Positions 43,304 to 52,533 of a stretch of DNA of 64,000 bases are shown one piece after another. The notes below the pieces were generated by a model. It ran no database searches. It was not told the origin of the DNA and saw only the letters and a program-made list of their open reading frames with translations. The first letter of the stretch is position 1. Each line of letters starts with the position of its first letter. The stretch covers positions 5,400,501 through 5,464,500 of the forward strand of contig NZ_MEHJ01000001.1 in the NCBI RefSeq assembly GCF_001746415.1. Direction: 5' to 3'. The position numbers and the translations under genes were made by a program. Source of the stretch: Streptomyces agglomeratus (GTDB lineage Bacteria; Actinomycetota; Actinomycetes; Streptomycetales; Streptomycetaceae).

Positions 43304-43759
43304 ATGACCGTGACGGAAACCGTCCCCGCACGCACCGATTCCTGCGCCACCGAGCCCCGCCCGCACCCCCGTCCCGAGGGCCGGGACCATTACACGATCA
43401 GCGAGGTCGCCGCGCACACCGGCCTCACGGCGTACACCCTGCGCTGGTACGAGCGGATCGGGCTGATGCCGCACGTCGACCGCTCGCACACCGGCCAGCG
43501 GCGCTTCACCAACCGGGACCTGGACTGGCTCGCGTTCGTCGGCAAGCTGCGGCTGACCGGCATGCCGGTGGCGGACATGGTCAGGTACGCCGAACTGCTG
43601 CGGGAGGGCGAGCACACCTTCGAGGAGCGGCAGGAGCTGCTGGAGTCCACGCGCCGGGACGTACGGGCGCGCATCGACGAACTGCGGGACACGCTCGCCG
43701 TACTGGACTACAAGATCGACTTTTACGCGGACGCCCGGAGGGCGTCGGAGAGGGTCTGA
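43304..43759 (+). CDS. MerR-family transcriptional regulator
   Basis: 151 residues. An N-terminal extension of about 28 residues is followed by the winged helix (YTISEVAAHTGLTAYTLRWYERIGL), the RRFTNRDLDWL wing and a C-terminal coiled coil (about 100-145). There is one Cys, in the N-terminal extension, so it is not a metal sensor of the usual CxnC type; redox or aldehyde sensing is more likely. It begins at ATG 43304 without a leader, directly downstream of its own palindromic promoter, and is followed after 7 bp by the aldo/keto reductase. Confidence 0.93.
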   Translation: MTVTETVPARTDSCATEPRPHPRPEGRDHYTISEVAAHTGLTAYTLRWYERIGLMPHVDRSHTGQRRFTNRDLDWLAFVGKLRLTGMPVADMVRYAELLREGEHTFEERQELLESTRRDVRARIDELRDTLAVLDYKIDFYADARRASERV

Positions 43760-43766
43760 AACCCAC

Positions 43767-44786
43767 ATGAGCGACGACAACAAGATCGACAAGGTCCGAC
43801 TGGGAACCGGTGGGCCGGAGGTCGGCGTACAGGGCCTCGGCTGCATGGGCATGAGCTTCGCCTACGGACCCACGGACGCCGACGAGGCGCGGGCCACGCT
43901 GGAGCGGGCGCTCGAACTGGGCATCACCCTCTACGACACGGCGGACGCGTACGCGGTCGGCGAGAACGAGAGGTTCCTCGCGCCGTTCTTCCAGGCGCAC
44001 CGCGACGAGGTCGTCGTCGCGACGAAGTTCGCGCTGTCGGTGGACCCGGCCGACCCGACGAAGCGGATCATCCGCAACGACCCGGCGTACATCCGCCAGT
44101 GCGTCGAGGGCAGCCTCCAGCGCCTCGGCGTTGACGAGATCGACCTCTACTACATGCACCGGCGTGACGTGAACGTCCCCATCGAGGAGTCGGTCGGCGC
44201 GATGGCCGAGCTGGTGCGCGAGGGCAAGGTCAAGCACCTCGGGCTGAGCGAGGTGACCGGCGGCGAGCTGCGGGCCGCACAGGCCGTGCACCCGATCGCG
44301 GCCGTGCAGTCCGAGTGGTCGCTGTTCAGCCGCGACATCGAGGCAGGCGTCGTACCGGCGGCCCGCGAGCTCGGCGTCGCCCTGGTGCCGTACTCCCCGC
44401 TCGGCCGCGGCTTCCTCACCGGCGCGTTCACCAGCGCCGAGAGGGACCTCACCGAGGACGACTTCCGCCGGAACCAGCCCCGCTTCACCGGCGACAACGC
44501 TGCCGTGAACGCCTCGCTGCTCGACCCGGTGCGCAAGCTGGCCGAGGGCCGCAACGCCACGCTCGGGCAGGTGGCGCTCGCCTGGGTGCAGCAGCAGGCG
44601 AGCGTGCACGGACTCGCGGTCGTACCGATCCCGGGAACCCGCAGCCGCATCCGGGTCGAGGAGAACGCGGCGGCGACGCGGCTGCTGCTCACCGACAGCG
44701 AGATGGAGCTGCTCGAACCGATCGCGAGCCAGGTCGCGGGCGGCCGGTACGCGGACATGACGTTCACTTCGGCGGGGCGCGAGTAG
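43767..44786 (+). CDS. Aldo/keto reductase
   Basis: 339-residue NADPH-dependent (beta/alpha)8 reductase of the AKR13-like group. The catalytic tetrad is Asp57, Tyr62, Lys87 and His131 (YDTADAYAVGENE, VVATKF, YYMHRRD). The C-terminal NADPH-binding motif IPGTRSRIRVEENA is present. It starts 7 bp after the MerR gene, so both are controlled by the same promoter and the reductase is the likely target of the sensed compound. Confidence 0.94.
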   Translation: MSDDNKIDKVRLGTGGPEVGVQGLGCMGMSFAYGPTDADEARATLERALELGITLYDTADAYAVGENERFLAPFFQAHRDEVVVATKFALSVDPADPTKRIIRNDPAYIRQCVEGSLQRLGVDEIDLYYMHRRDVNVPIEESVGAMAELVREGKVKHLGLSEVTGGELRAAQAVHPIAAVQSEWSLFSRDIEAGVVPAARELGVALVPYSPLGRGFLTGAFTSAERDLTEDDFRRNQPRFTGDNAAVNASLLDPVRKLAEGRNATLGQVALAWVQQQASVHGLAVVPIPGTRSRIRVEENAAATRLLLTDSEMELLEPIASQVAGGRYADMTFTSAGRE

Positions 44787-44816
44787 GGGCGGGAGCGCCG
44801 GGGCGGTGGGTTCGGG

Positions 44817-44870
44817 GCGCCGGTGCCCCGGGCCCCGCTCACGGCGCCGGCGCCCGGGGCCCCGCTCACG
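44817..44870. repeat. 27-bp tandem duplication between the aldo/keto reductase and acyltransferase genes
   Basis: Copies at 44817-44843 and 44844-44870 are identical at 25 of 27 positions (differences at positions 8 and 13). The second copy covers the acyltransferase stop codon at 44866-44868. The GC-rich arms could also form a terminator hairpin. Confidence 0.85.
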
Positions 44871-46074
44871 CCAGCCCCAGCGCGAACACCGCGAACCCCG
44901 CCGCCAGCAGCCCCGCCACCGCGCGCCGGGCCGCCGTCACGTTTCCCCACGGCGCCTCGAACGCCCGCGCGTACCGCCCGATCAGGAGCAGCAGCCCCGC
45001 GAACACGGGCAGCCACGCGACCCTCGCCAGGATCCAGCCGAGCGAGTCCGGCGCCCCGGTCAGGCCCGGAACCGTACCGAGGAACGAGGCGGGGACGGCC
45101 GCGGCGAGCATCGCCGTCTGGTGCCAGCACAGGATCGTCATCGCCGACAGGTTGATCACGACGACCGGCGCCCACAGCGCCGGCCTGCGCAGCAGCCGCC
45201 CTATCCGGTCGCGCAGCAGGATCGCCGCACCGCTCTGCGCCGCCGCGAGGGCCAGCACCAGCAGGGACGGCGGGTGCGAGTTGGTACGGGTCTCTCCCGG
45301 TACGCCGACCATCGACGCCGGATAGTGGAACACCACCAGCAGCAAGGCGAACAGCACCGCCCCACCGGCCAGCAGCACCGCCGCACCGCGCCGGCCGATG
45401 CGCTTCTCGCCCCAGCAGACGCCGAGTTGGTACGCGAACAGCCAGCCCGGCAGCAGGTTCAGCAGGCTCAGCCACGACGGCACGGCGTCGGCGTACGGCC
45501 CGTACCGCAGGAAGTCGACCACCGCCACGGAGGCGATGAGCGGTGCGGCGGCCCAGGCGCCCATCCTCCGCGAGGCGCGGACGCAGTACGGCGTCAGCGC
45601 CGTCACCGCGACGTACACCCCCACGAACCACAGGGGCTGGATCACCAGCGTCGACCCGGTCCGCAGCGTCGCGCCGGGCACCCCCGTCGCGTACAGCACC
45701 GGCAGCATCGCCGCCCACACGGCGGTCACGCCGAGCACCGGCCGGCCGAGCCGCACGATCCGGCCGCGCAGCCACTCGCCGGGCGGGCCCTGGTGACGGC
45801 GGTACGACAGGACGGACGCGTAGCCGCCGACCAGGAAGAAGATCCCCAGCATCTGGAGCACCCAGCTCACGGGCGCGAAGAACCCGAACGTGGCGAGCGG
45901 GCTCGCATTGTGCAGGGCGCCGTCGTCGTCCGGCGTGAAGCCGCCGAGCATCCAGTGGCCGACCGGCACCGCGAGCAGCGCCAGGGCGCGCAGACCGTCG
46001 ACGGCCCGGTCGCGGTGGGCTGGGGTCCGTGCGTCGATGCGCACTGCCTGGGCCTTTATCGCCAGAGCCTTCAT
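44866..46074 (-). CDS. Acyltransferase 3 family (OafA/YrhL-like) membrane protein
   Basis: 402 residues with about ten predicted membrane helices. The N-terminal motif RDRAVDGLRALALLAVPVGH includes the family's Arg and His, and LVGGYASVLSYRR is the usual second loop. Such proteins move acetyl or other acyl groups onto exported glycans or lipids. Start ATG 46074 overlaps the stop of the upstream hydrolase reading (ATGA at 46071-46074), so the two are coupled. Confidence 0.9.
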   Translation of the reverse strand: MKALAIKAQAVRIDARTPAHRDRAVDGLRALALLAVPVGHWMLGGFTPDDDGALHNASPLATFGFFAPVSWVLQMLGIFFLVGGYASVLSYRRHQGPPGEWLRGRIVRLGRPVLGVTAVWAAMLPVLYATGVPGATLRTGSTLVIQPLWFVGVYVAVTALTPYCVRASRRMGAWAAAPLIASVAVVDFLRYGPYADAVPSWLSLLNLLPGWLFAYQLGVCWGEKRIGRRGAAVLLAGGAVLFALLLVVFHYPASMVGVPGETRTNSHPPSLLVLALAAAQSGAAILLRDRIGRLLRRPALWAPVVVINLSAMTILCWHQTAMLAAAVPASFLGTVPGLTGAPDSLGWILARVAWLPVFAGLLLLIGRYARAFEAPWGNVTAARRAVAGLLAAGFAVFALGLA

Positions 46075-47092
46075 CGCGACGCTCCTACGGTGATCGAGGC
46101 GAAGGTACGGAGCGACTCGGTGCCGGGGGCGAAGTAGCCGGTGTGGCCGTCGGCGTCGGAGGCCGGGACGCGGCGGGCCCCGAAGGCCGGGTCGGTGGGG
46201 TCGGTGCCGTGGCCGAGGCCCGCGAACCGGACGTTCGGGATCCTGTCGATCCAGTCGGACGGGTCCTTGGCCGCCCACACGCGGGCGTTCGTGTGCAGGT
46301 CGGCGACCGTGTCCGCGCGCATCCCCGGGGAGCCGAGCGCGACGACGTCGGCGGCGTCGAGGCGCGGGCGGCCAGGCCGCAGACCACGGAGCCGTAGCTG
46401 TGGCAGAAGAGCGCCGGGTCCGGGGCGCCGGTGGCGTCGAGCCCTCGCGTCAGCCGGGCCAGGCGGTCGGCGCCCGCCTCGGCGAGGTCACCGGTGGCGG
46501 CGTCCACGCCCACGCCGACGGGCGTGGTGTAGCCGGCCCAGGCGATCACGGCGGTGCGGTGGCCCTTCGTCGCGTCGCGCAGGGACTTGGCCATGCCCGC
46601 CGGGGTGCCGTAGGCGTCGTTCGTACGGTCGAAGGTGCGGGCGTCGATGTCGGAGCCGGGGACGACGACGGCCACGTGCTCCGCCCGGCTCAGATCTCCG
46701 TACACCTCGGCGACCTGGCCCCGGCCGCGCGGGTCGAGGGCGAGGATCTGACGGCCGGGCCGGGCGAGGTCCTCGAAGCCGCCGGCTTTGGCGGTACGGG
46801 AGTTGGCGGCGTAACGCAGCTTCACCGGGGCGCCGTCGAGGTTGCCGACGACGGTGGGATGGCGGCGTACGAGGTCCTGCTGCCGGTCGGGTCCGAGCGT
46901 CGAGAAGAAGCGGGCGACCTGGGCGGGGGTGGTCGCGGCCGGATCGGGCAGACCCTCGCGCTGCCAGGCGGCGGAGCCGGGGGGCGGGCCGGTGACGGGC
47001 TCCTGCGCGGAGCCGGAGGCCCAGCCGGCGGTGCCGGATATGACGGTGGTGGCCAGCGCGACTGCGGCCATGGTCCTCTTGTAGCGGCGCAT
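46071..47092 (-). pseudogene. Alpha/beta hydrolase (DUF1023 type), broken by a single-base frameshift
   Basis: Secreted alpha/beta hydrolase related to the intact gene at 50426-51637. It has a signal peptide (about 1-30) and nucleophile motif CHSYGSVVCG. After CGLAAR the frame runs into a long Thr/Pro/Ser/Arg-rich nonsense tail. The real C-terminus (DAADVVALGSPGMRADTV... to ASITVGASR) is in the next frame. Total length of 1022 bases becomes a whole number of codons (340 residues) if one base is restored near 46355-46370. Either a real mutation or a sequencing error in this GC-rich stretch is possible. The acyltransferase gene overlaps its last codon. Confidence 0.85.
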
Positions 47093-47262
47093 GGTGCCCT
47101 CTTCTTCTTCCGCTTCCGGTGGGTGGCGGGAGGAAGGTAGGAGGGCGACGCCTGCGGGGGCGTCACACCGGGGAGCCAAGTCGGTTGTGCTACTGGGGTA
47201 TTGGGAGGGGCGGGGGTGCCGGGTCGGCGTACCGGTCCGGGGGTGCGGGCGGCGGCGGGGCG

Positions 47263-47937
47263 TCAGGCTCCCGGCGACACCAGCCCCGACTCGTACGCGA
47301 AGATCACCGCCTGCGCGCGGTCGCGCAGGTCCAGTTTGGCCAGGACGCGGCCGATGTGCGTCTTCACCGTCTGCTCGGCCAGGACCAGCGCCGCCGCGAT
47401 CTCCTGGTTCGACAGCCCGCGCGCGATCAGCTCCAGGACCTCCGTCTCGCGCGGCGTGAGCCCGTTGAGCCGCAGCGACGGGTCCTTGCGCGGAGCCGGC
47501 CGCTGCTGCGCGAAGTCCGCGATCAGACGCCGGGTCACCGACGGCGCCAGCAGCGCGTCTCCGGCCGCCACCACCCGTACCGCCGAGATCAGGTCCGCCG
47601 GGGGTGCGTCCTTGAGCAGGAATCCGGACGCCCCGGCGCGCAGCGCCTCGTACACGTAGTCGTCCACGTCGAACGTGGTGAGCATCAGGACCTTCGGCCG
47701 GTGGACGACGCCGGGCGGCGGGTCCAGCAGCTCGCGCGCCGCCGCGAGCCCGTCCAACTCCGGCATGCGGACGTCCATGAGGACCACGTCGGGGTGGGTG
47801 GCCCGGCCGACCTCGATCCCCTGCCGCCCGTCCGGTGCCTCGCCGACCACGTCGATGTCGCTCTGCGCCGACAGCAGCGCGGCGAACCCCGCCCGCACCA
47901 TGGCCTGGTCGTCGACGATGATCACGCGGATGGTCAT
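47263..47937 (-). CDS. NarL/LuxR-family response regulator
   Basis: 224 residues. Receiver domain with Asp9-Asp10 and phosphoacceptor Asp55 (VVLMDVRMPE), Thr and Lys107-like in GFLLKDAPP. C-terminal LuxR helix-turn-helix LTPRETEVLELIARGLSNQEIA, then VKTHIGRVLAKL. Its ATG overlaps the histidine kinase stop (ATGA at 47934-47937), so the pair is co-translated. It probably controls adjacent genes; the target is unknown. Confidence 0.95.
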   Translation of the reverse strand: MTIRVIIVDDQAMVRAGFAALLSAQSDIDVVGEAPDGRQGIEVGRATHPDVVLMDVRMPELDGLAAARELLDPPPGVVHRPKVLMLTTFDVDDYVYEALRAGASGFLLKDAPPADLISAVRVVAAGDALLAPSVTRRLIADFAQQRPAPRKDPSLRLNGLTPRETEVLELIARGLSNQEIAAALVLAEQTVKTHIGRVLAKLDLRDRAQAVIFAYESGLVSPGA

Positions 47938-49250
47938 GGGGAGACGGGTTCCTTCGTGCCGAGGGGAAGCCGGGCGGCGACCCGGAAGCCGCCGTCGGGC
48001 AGCGGGCCGGTGTCGAGCGTGCCGCCGGTCAACCGTACGCGTTCACGCATGCCCACGAGTCCGTGTCCGCCCGCCCCGCCGGCCTCCACGGGCGAAGCCG
48101 GCCCAGCGGGAGGGCCGTTGACGACGAGGACGGTGAGGTCCGTGCCGTCGCTGGAGACGGAGACGCGGGTGTCGGCGCCGGGTGCGTGACGCACCACGTT
48201 GGCCAGGGCCTCCTGGACGATGCGGTAGGCGGAGAGGTCGATGGTCTGCGGCAGTCGGCCGGGTTCGGCGAGACCCGCGGTGAGGGACAGCCCGGCCGGG
48301 ACCCCCGCCCGTACCGTCGCCTCGACGAGCTGCTGGAGCCGGTCGAGGCCGGGCTGCGGGGCGCGCTCACCCGTGGCGTCCTCGCTGCGCAGCACCGACA
48401 GGAGCCGGCGCATCTCGGTCAGCGACTCGCGCGCGCTCGCGGCGATGGAGGCGAACTCCGCCTGTGCCTCGGGCGGGAGGCCGCCGACGCGGTACGGCGC
48501 GGAGTCCGCCTGCACCGTGATCACCGACATGTGGTGGGCGACGACGTCGTGCAGTTCGCGGGCGATACGGGTGCGCTCTTCGAGCAGCGTGCGGTGGGCG
48601 CGCTCCGCCTCGCTGATGGTCTCCTGCTCGACGAGCCGCCGCTGCGCCTCACCGCGCTCGCGCAGTGCCCCGCCGATGACGAGGACCACCGCGCTGAGCA
48701 CGAGCAGGAGAACGTTCGTACCGTCGCTCTCCCCGGGGAAGAGCCGGCCGAGGACAGCGCCGGCCGCGCCGGTGACGAGCCAGACACCGATGAGGGTCTG
48801 GCGCGTCTCGCGCAGCGCGAGCGCGAGCATGAGGAACAGATACGCCACGATGACGGACGGGGTCCACGGCCAGGAGCTCTGCGAGGCGGGCCCGCCCAGC
48901 GCGAACAGCCCGCCGACCACATCGGCGGGCAGGATGATCCACCACGCCTGGAGGGGCCGGTGGGCGATCATCAGCAGCGGAACGGTCTGCACGGCGGCGA
49001 TGGCCCCGGCCAGCCCGCCGGACATGCCGTAGTCGGTGAGGACGGTGATCGTGAGGGGGAGGAAGGTGGCGACGAGCGCGACCACCACGACGTACGGCAG
49101 CAGCCTCTGCCACCGCTTCGGCGCATCGGCGAACAAGGGCGTCGGCGGGTGCGAGGGGTGCGACACGGCGTGCGCGAGGGCACGCAGATTGCGTCGCCCG
49201 GCGGCGAGGAGACCGTCGGCGGGGGGCGGGGGAGCGGAGGGTGGGGTCAT
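47934..49250 (-). CDS. NarL-type sensor histidine kinase (DesK-like)
   Basis: 438 residues from ATG 49250. Five to six predicted membrane helices occupy about residues 48-210, without a large external domain, as in DesK-type sensors that read membrane state. The HisKA_3 phosphoacceptor motif is ARELHDVVAHHMSV. The ATPase domain has EALANVVRHAPG and GLVGMRERVRLTGG. The start is set by sequence rather than by a strong ribosome-binding site. It overlaps its regulator by ATGA. Confidence 0.92.
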   Translation of the reverse strand: MTPPSAPPPPADGLLAAGRRNLRALAHAVSHPSHPPTPLFADAPKRWQRLLPYVVVVALVATFLPLTITVLTDYGMSGGLAGAIAAVQTVPLLMIAHRPLQAWWIILPADVVGGLFALGGPASQSSWPWTPSVIVAYLFLMLALALRETRQTLIGVWLVTGAAGAVLGRLFPGESDGTNVLLLVLSAVVLVIGGALRERGEAQRRLVEQETISEAERAHRTLLEERTRIARELHDVVAHHMSVITVQADSAPYRVGGLPPEAQAEFASIAASARESLTEMRRLLSVLRSEDATGERAPQPGLDRLQQLVEATVRAGVPAGLSLTAGLAEPGRLPQTIDLSAYRIVQEALANVVRHAPGADTRVSVSSDGTDLTVLVVNGPPAGPASPVEAGGAGGHGLVGMRERVRLTGGTLDTGPLPDGGFRVAARLPLGTKEPVSP

Positions 49251-49425
49251 GGCCCGCTCAGCGTAGGCAGCCCGGCGGCGCGGGTCGTCATACCCGGGTC
49301 CGGACCCGGCCCTCATACCTGGGTACTACCCCCGCCGCCGAACGGTGCTGCGCGGTCCGGGAAGGGGCGGATCGGGGAACGCCCCGCAGGGGCCCCCGCG
49401 CGGATCAGCGGCCGCCCCCCAACGG

Positions 49426-50319
49426 CTAGAGCTCCGCGAGCAGTTCCGCCTTCTTCGCCGTGAACTCCTCGTCCGTGACCAGGCCCGCCTCGCGCAGATC
49501 GCCGAGGTGCCGGATCCGTTCGGCGATGTCCGCCGGGTCGCGCCGCGCCGCGACGGGCACCGGCACGGGTTCGGCAGGCACCAGGTGGTCCGGGGCCGCA
49601 CTCCCGGTGCGCACCGCCCCGAGCACCGCCGCGGCGAACGGCAGCGACTCGTGCACCGGGCCGTACCCGAGGCCGAAGACGACGGCGGCCGGATCCTGGT
49701 CGGCCTGGGCCGGCTGCGCCGCGGGCGCGCCCAGGCCGCCGCCGCGCCGCAGCAGCCGCAGGTACCCGTCGAATACGTCGGGGGAACGCCACTCGACGCC
49801 GTGCAGCTCCTGCACGGGGAAACTCTGGTCGCCCGCCTTCCACTTCGCGGAGGACGCACCCGTCCAGAACCAGCGGAAGGACACCCGCGACCCGTCGAAG
49901 GACGCCTTGCCGTCGTACGCCTTGAAGTGCAGTGGCGCCTGCGGGGCGGCCACCAGGAACTTCTCGGCCGGCAGCGCCGCCTCTGGGCCGAGCAGGGCGC
50001 GCAGCTCGTCGGCGTAGTACTCGGCGAGCATCTCGCGCTCCGCCGGCAGCACCAGCCGGTACGGGTCGGAGCCGTCCCGCAGTTGCCCCGCCGCGGCCTC
50101 CATCAGCGGGTCGGCACCCGGTCGCGGGATCGCGTGCAGAACGACTGTGCCGCGCTTCCCCGGCGTCAGGGTCACCAACGCCAGCGCCTCGTGCGGGACG
50201 CGTCTTTCGCCGAGCGCCTGGAACAGCTTCGGCGTGCGGATCCCCCGTTCGAAGCGGATGAGCACGGAGTCGCTCTCGAACTCCCAGGTGGCATGAATTC
50301 CGGCCAGCACATCACCCAT
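49426..50319 (-). CDS. DUF4429 protein with C-terminal SHOCT domain
   Basis: 297 residues from ATG 50319 (ATG 50328 also possible). Two DUF4429 modules are seen (about residues 4-125 and 130-220; the second contains FRWFWTGASSAKWKAGDQSFP). A linker rich in Ala/Pro follows, then a SHOCT motif at the C-terminus (IRHLGDLREAGLVTDEEF...). DUF4429/SHOCT proteins are of unknown function. No membrane segment. The gene stands alone, 107 bp from the paralogous hydrolase upstream. Confidence 0.85.
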   Translation of the reverse strand: MGDVLAGIHATWEFESDSVLIRFERGIRTPKLFQALGERRVPHEALALVTLTPGKRGTVVLHAIPRPGADPLMEAAAGQLRDGSDPYRLVLPAEREMLAEYYADELRALLGPEAALPAEKFLVAAPQAPLHFKAYDGKASFDGSRVSFRWFWTGASSAKWKAGDQSFPVQELHGVEWRSPDVFDGYLRLLRRGGGLGAPAAQPAQADQDPAAVVFGLGYGPVHESLPFAAAVLGAVRTGSAAPDHLVPAEPVPVPVAARRDPADIAERIRHLGDLREAGLVTDEEFTAKKAELLAEL

Positions 50320-50425
50320 GCGGCTCATCGTATGCGGCGTGCGCCCGCGCGTCGCCCTCGGTGCCGGGGGCGATCCCCGGGCCATGCTCCGGCCGCACTC
50401 CGGTCGTCACGAGGTTCTACGCGCG

Positions 50426-51637
50426 TCAGTTCGCTTCCGCGCCGGAAATTCCACTCCGGCAGGCTCCGTCGCCGCCCGCGCAGCTGACGGTGGAGTACGA
50501 GCCGACGCCTATGCCGGCGAAGTTGCTCAGGCTTTCCGTACCCGGCTCGAAATAGCCGGTATGTCCCACCGCGCCGGCGGCCGAGACGACCCGCGCCCCG
50601 AACTCCGGCGTCATGGGATCGGCGCCGTGCCCGAGCCCGCCGACCTCCAGGTAGGGCACGTCCTGGATCCAGTCGTCCCTGTCGCGGGCGGCCCACACCC
50701 GCGCCCCGGTACCCAGTTCCTTCGCGCTCTCGACCCGCATGCCCGGACTGCCCGCGACCGCGATGTCGGAGACCCTGGACGGCAACGCGCCGGCGGCGAC
50801 TCCGCACACCACCGAGCCGTAGCTGTGGCAGAAGAGCGACACCTTCGAGTCTCCGGGCAGCGCCCGCACGAGGGAGCCGAGCCGCTTCGACCCGTCCCGG
50901 GCGAGCCTGCCGATGGCCGCGTCCATGCCGACGCCCACGGGCGAGGTGTAGTCGGCCCAGGCGATGACGGCGGTACGGGTACGGGGCGACGCGGCGCGCT
51001 CGGCGGCGTACAGCGACTTCGCCATGCCGACCGGCGCGGTGTACTTGCGGCGCGTCCGCTCGAAGTTGACCACGTTGGTGTCGACACCGGGGACCACGAC
51101 CGAGACCCGCTCGGCGCGCCCGAGGTCGCCGAAGACCTCCGCGACCCGGCCGGAGCCGTCGGGGTCGAACGCGAGGATCTGCCGCCCCTCGCCCATCAGC
51201 GACGCGAAGCGGTGCATCCTGCGCCCCGCCGTCTGACGGCCTGCGGGAGTCAGACGTTCGTCGTGCATGCGCTCCCGCTCGACCGCCCGTGCCTGCGTGA
51301 GGGCCAGGTGATTGGCCCGGTAGCGGAGGGTGAGCGGGACGCCGTTGAGGTTGCCCACGACCAGCGGGTGGCGGTCTACGAGCCGGGCGCGCTGGGAAGC
51401 CGTGAGTCCGGCGAAGAAACGGGCCAGCCGCTCGGGCGCCGACCCGGCCGCCGGCAACGCGCGGCCGTCGACGCGGTCCCGCGCCCAGGCGGCCAACGAC
51501 GCGCCTCGGAGGTCGGAGTCGCCGTTGTGGTGGCGTATCGCGGTCCAGCCCGTGGTGGCCAGCAGGACGAACACCACGGCGAGAGCGAGCAGCGCGCGCC
51601 ATGCGTTGAGGGTGGGGGAGGAGTCGAAGGAAGTCAC
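50426..51637 (-). CDS. Alpha/beta hydrolase, DUF1023 type, membrane-anchored
   Basis: 403 residues from GTG 51637. One N-terminal membrane helix (about 15-35) is not followed by a clear cleavage site, so it is probably a membrane anchor. Nucleophile motif CHSYGSVVCG, an acidic residue in the following strand, and GLGHGADPM carrying the His. It is paralogous to the frameshifted gene at 46071-47092 across the whole hydrolase domain (shared VVVPGVD, SPVGVGMDAA-like and GHTGYFEPGTESL motifs). The two flank the two-component system and DUF4429 genes. Substrate unknown. Confidence 0.88.
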   Translation of the reverse strand: MTSFDSSPTLNAWRALLALAVVFVLLATTGWTAIRHHNGDSDLRGASLAAWARDRVDGRALPAAGSAPERLARFFAGLTASQRARLVDRHPLVVGNLNGVPLTLRYRANHLALTQARAVERERMHDERLTPAGRQTAGRRMHRFASLMGEGRQILAFDPDGSGRVAEVFGDLGRAERVSVVVPGVDTNVVNFERTRRKYTAPVGMAKSLYAAERAASPRTRTAVIAWADYTSPVGVGMDAAIGRLARDGSKRLGSLVRALPGDSKVSLFCHSYGSVVCGVAAGALPSRVSDIAVAGSPGMRVESAKELGTGARVWAARDRDDWIQDVPYLEVGGLGHGADPMTPEFGARVVSAAGAVGHTGYFEPGTESLSNFAGIGVGSYSTVSCAGGDGACRSGISGAEAN

Positions 51638-51723
51638 TGCTGGCCACCCTAGGAGAAGCGTGGGGCTCCCCGCGAAATCCGTGATGCGAATCACGTTTCA
51701 AGGCAGAAGTGGCTGAGGCTCCG

Positions 51724-52416
51724 TCACTCTTCGTGTGCGCCCGGCGCTCCCGGCGTACGCGCCGGAGCGCGCCAGTCCGCGGCGAGCGCCGGTTCGAGGT
51801 GGTCCAGGTAGAGCTCGGTCAGGGACCTGATGGACTCCATGCTGGCGTCCTCGCCCTGCCCCCACAGCCGCCCCGTCACCCGCATGACGCCGGTGAACGC
51901 CGCGACGGCGATGCGCGGCCGCGGGTCGGCGTCGAGGTCGACGCCCTCGCGGTCGGCGACGATCCGGGCGGTCCGCTCCTCCAGCTCGGTGGAGCGGCGG
52001 AGATGCGCCGCGAGCAGGGCGGGCGTCGACTCGATCATCAGGTAGGTGCGCATGTGCAGTTCGACCGGCACGACGGCTTCGATCGCCTCGCCGATGGTGT
52101 TCCATGCGCACAGCACGGCGTTGCGCATGGCGGCGAACGGGCGCTCCTCCGGGGGCCGTACGAGCAGTTCCGCCACGAAGTGCGACTCCACCATCTCCTG
52201 GACGGCGAAGGCGACTTCCTCCTTGCTGGCGAAGTAGCGGAAGAAGGTGCGCTGGGAGACGTCGACGGCGTCGGCGATCTCGTCGACGGTCGTGCGCTCG
52301 TACCCCTGGGTGGTGAAGAGCTCCAGCGCGACCCGCAGGAGGGCGTCGCGGGTGCGCTGCTTCTTGCGCTCGCGCAGCCCCGCCGTCGACGCGCCGGTCG
52401 CCTGCTGCTCGGTCAT
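51724..52416 (-). CDS. TetR-family transcriptional regulator (MFS-linked)
   Basis: 230 residues. N-terminal helix-turn-helix at about 15-62 (RDALLRVALELFTTQGYERTTVDEIADAVDVSQRTFFRYFASKEEVA). The C-terminal ligand domain is long. It diverges from a DHA2 transporter across 117 bp that contains an inverted repeat, so it is the likely local repressor of that pump, responding to a pump substrate. Confidence 0.93.
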   Translation of the reverse strand: MTEQQATGASTAGLRERKKQRTRDALLRVALELFTTQGYERTTVDEIADAVDVSQRTFFRYFASKEEVAFAVQEMVESHFVAELLVRPPEERPFAAMRNAVLCAWNTIGEAIEAVVPVELHMRTYLMIESTPALLAAHLRRSTELEERTARIVADREGVDLDADPRPRIAVAAFTGVMRVTGRLWGQGEDASMESIRSLTELYLDHLEPALAADWRAPARTPGAPGAHEE

Positions 52417-52470
52417 GCGTAGGTACGCCTCTTTCGCCTTTTGTCCAGCTCAGGATACCTGTGAGCTACG

Positions 52471-52526
52471 TGACAGTTACCGGCTTGTGAATTCGTTTGT
52501 CAACTGTCAGCGACTGTCACTAGCGT
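52471..52526 (+). promoter_or_regulatory. Promoter and inverted repeat between TetR and MFS genes
   Basis: Inverted arms TGACAGTT (52471-52478) and AACTGTCA (52502-52509), plus a further CTGTCA copy at 52513-52518 on the plus strand. -35 TTGTCA (52497-52502) and -10 TAGCGT (52521-52526) are 18 bp apart. Transcription start about 7 bases past the -10 falls on or next to the ATG 52534, predicting a leaderless mRNA. Operator overlap with the -35 suits repression. Confidence 0.75.
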
Positions 52527-52533
52527 GGTCCGT

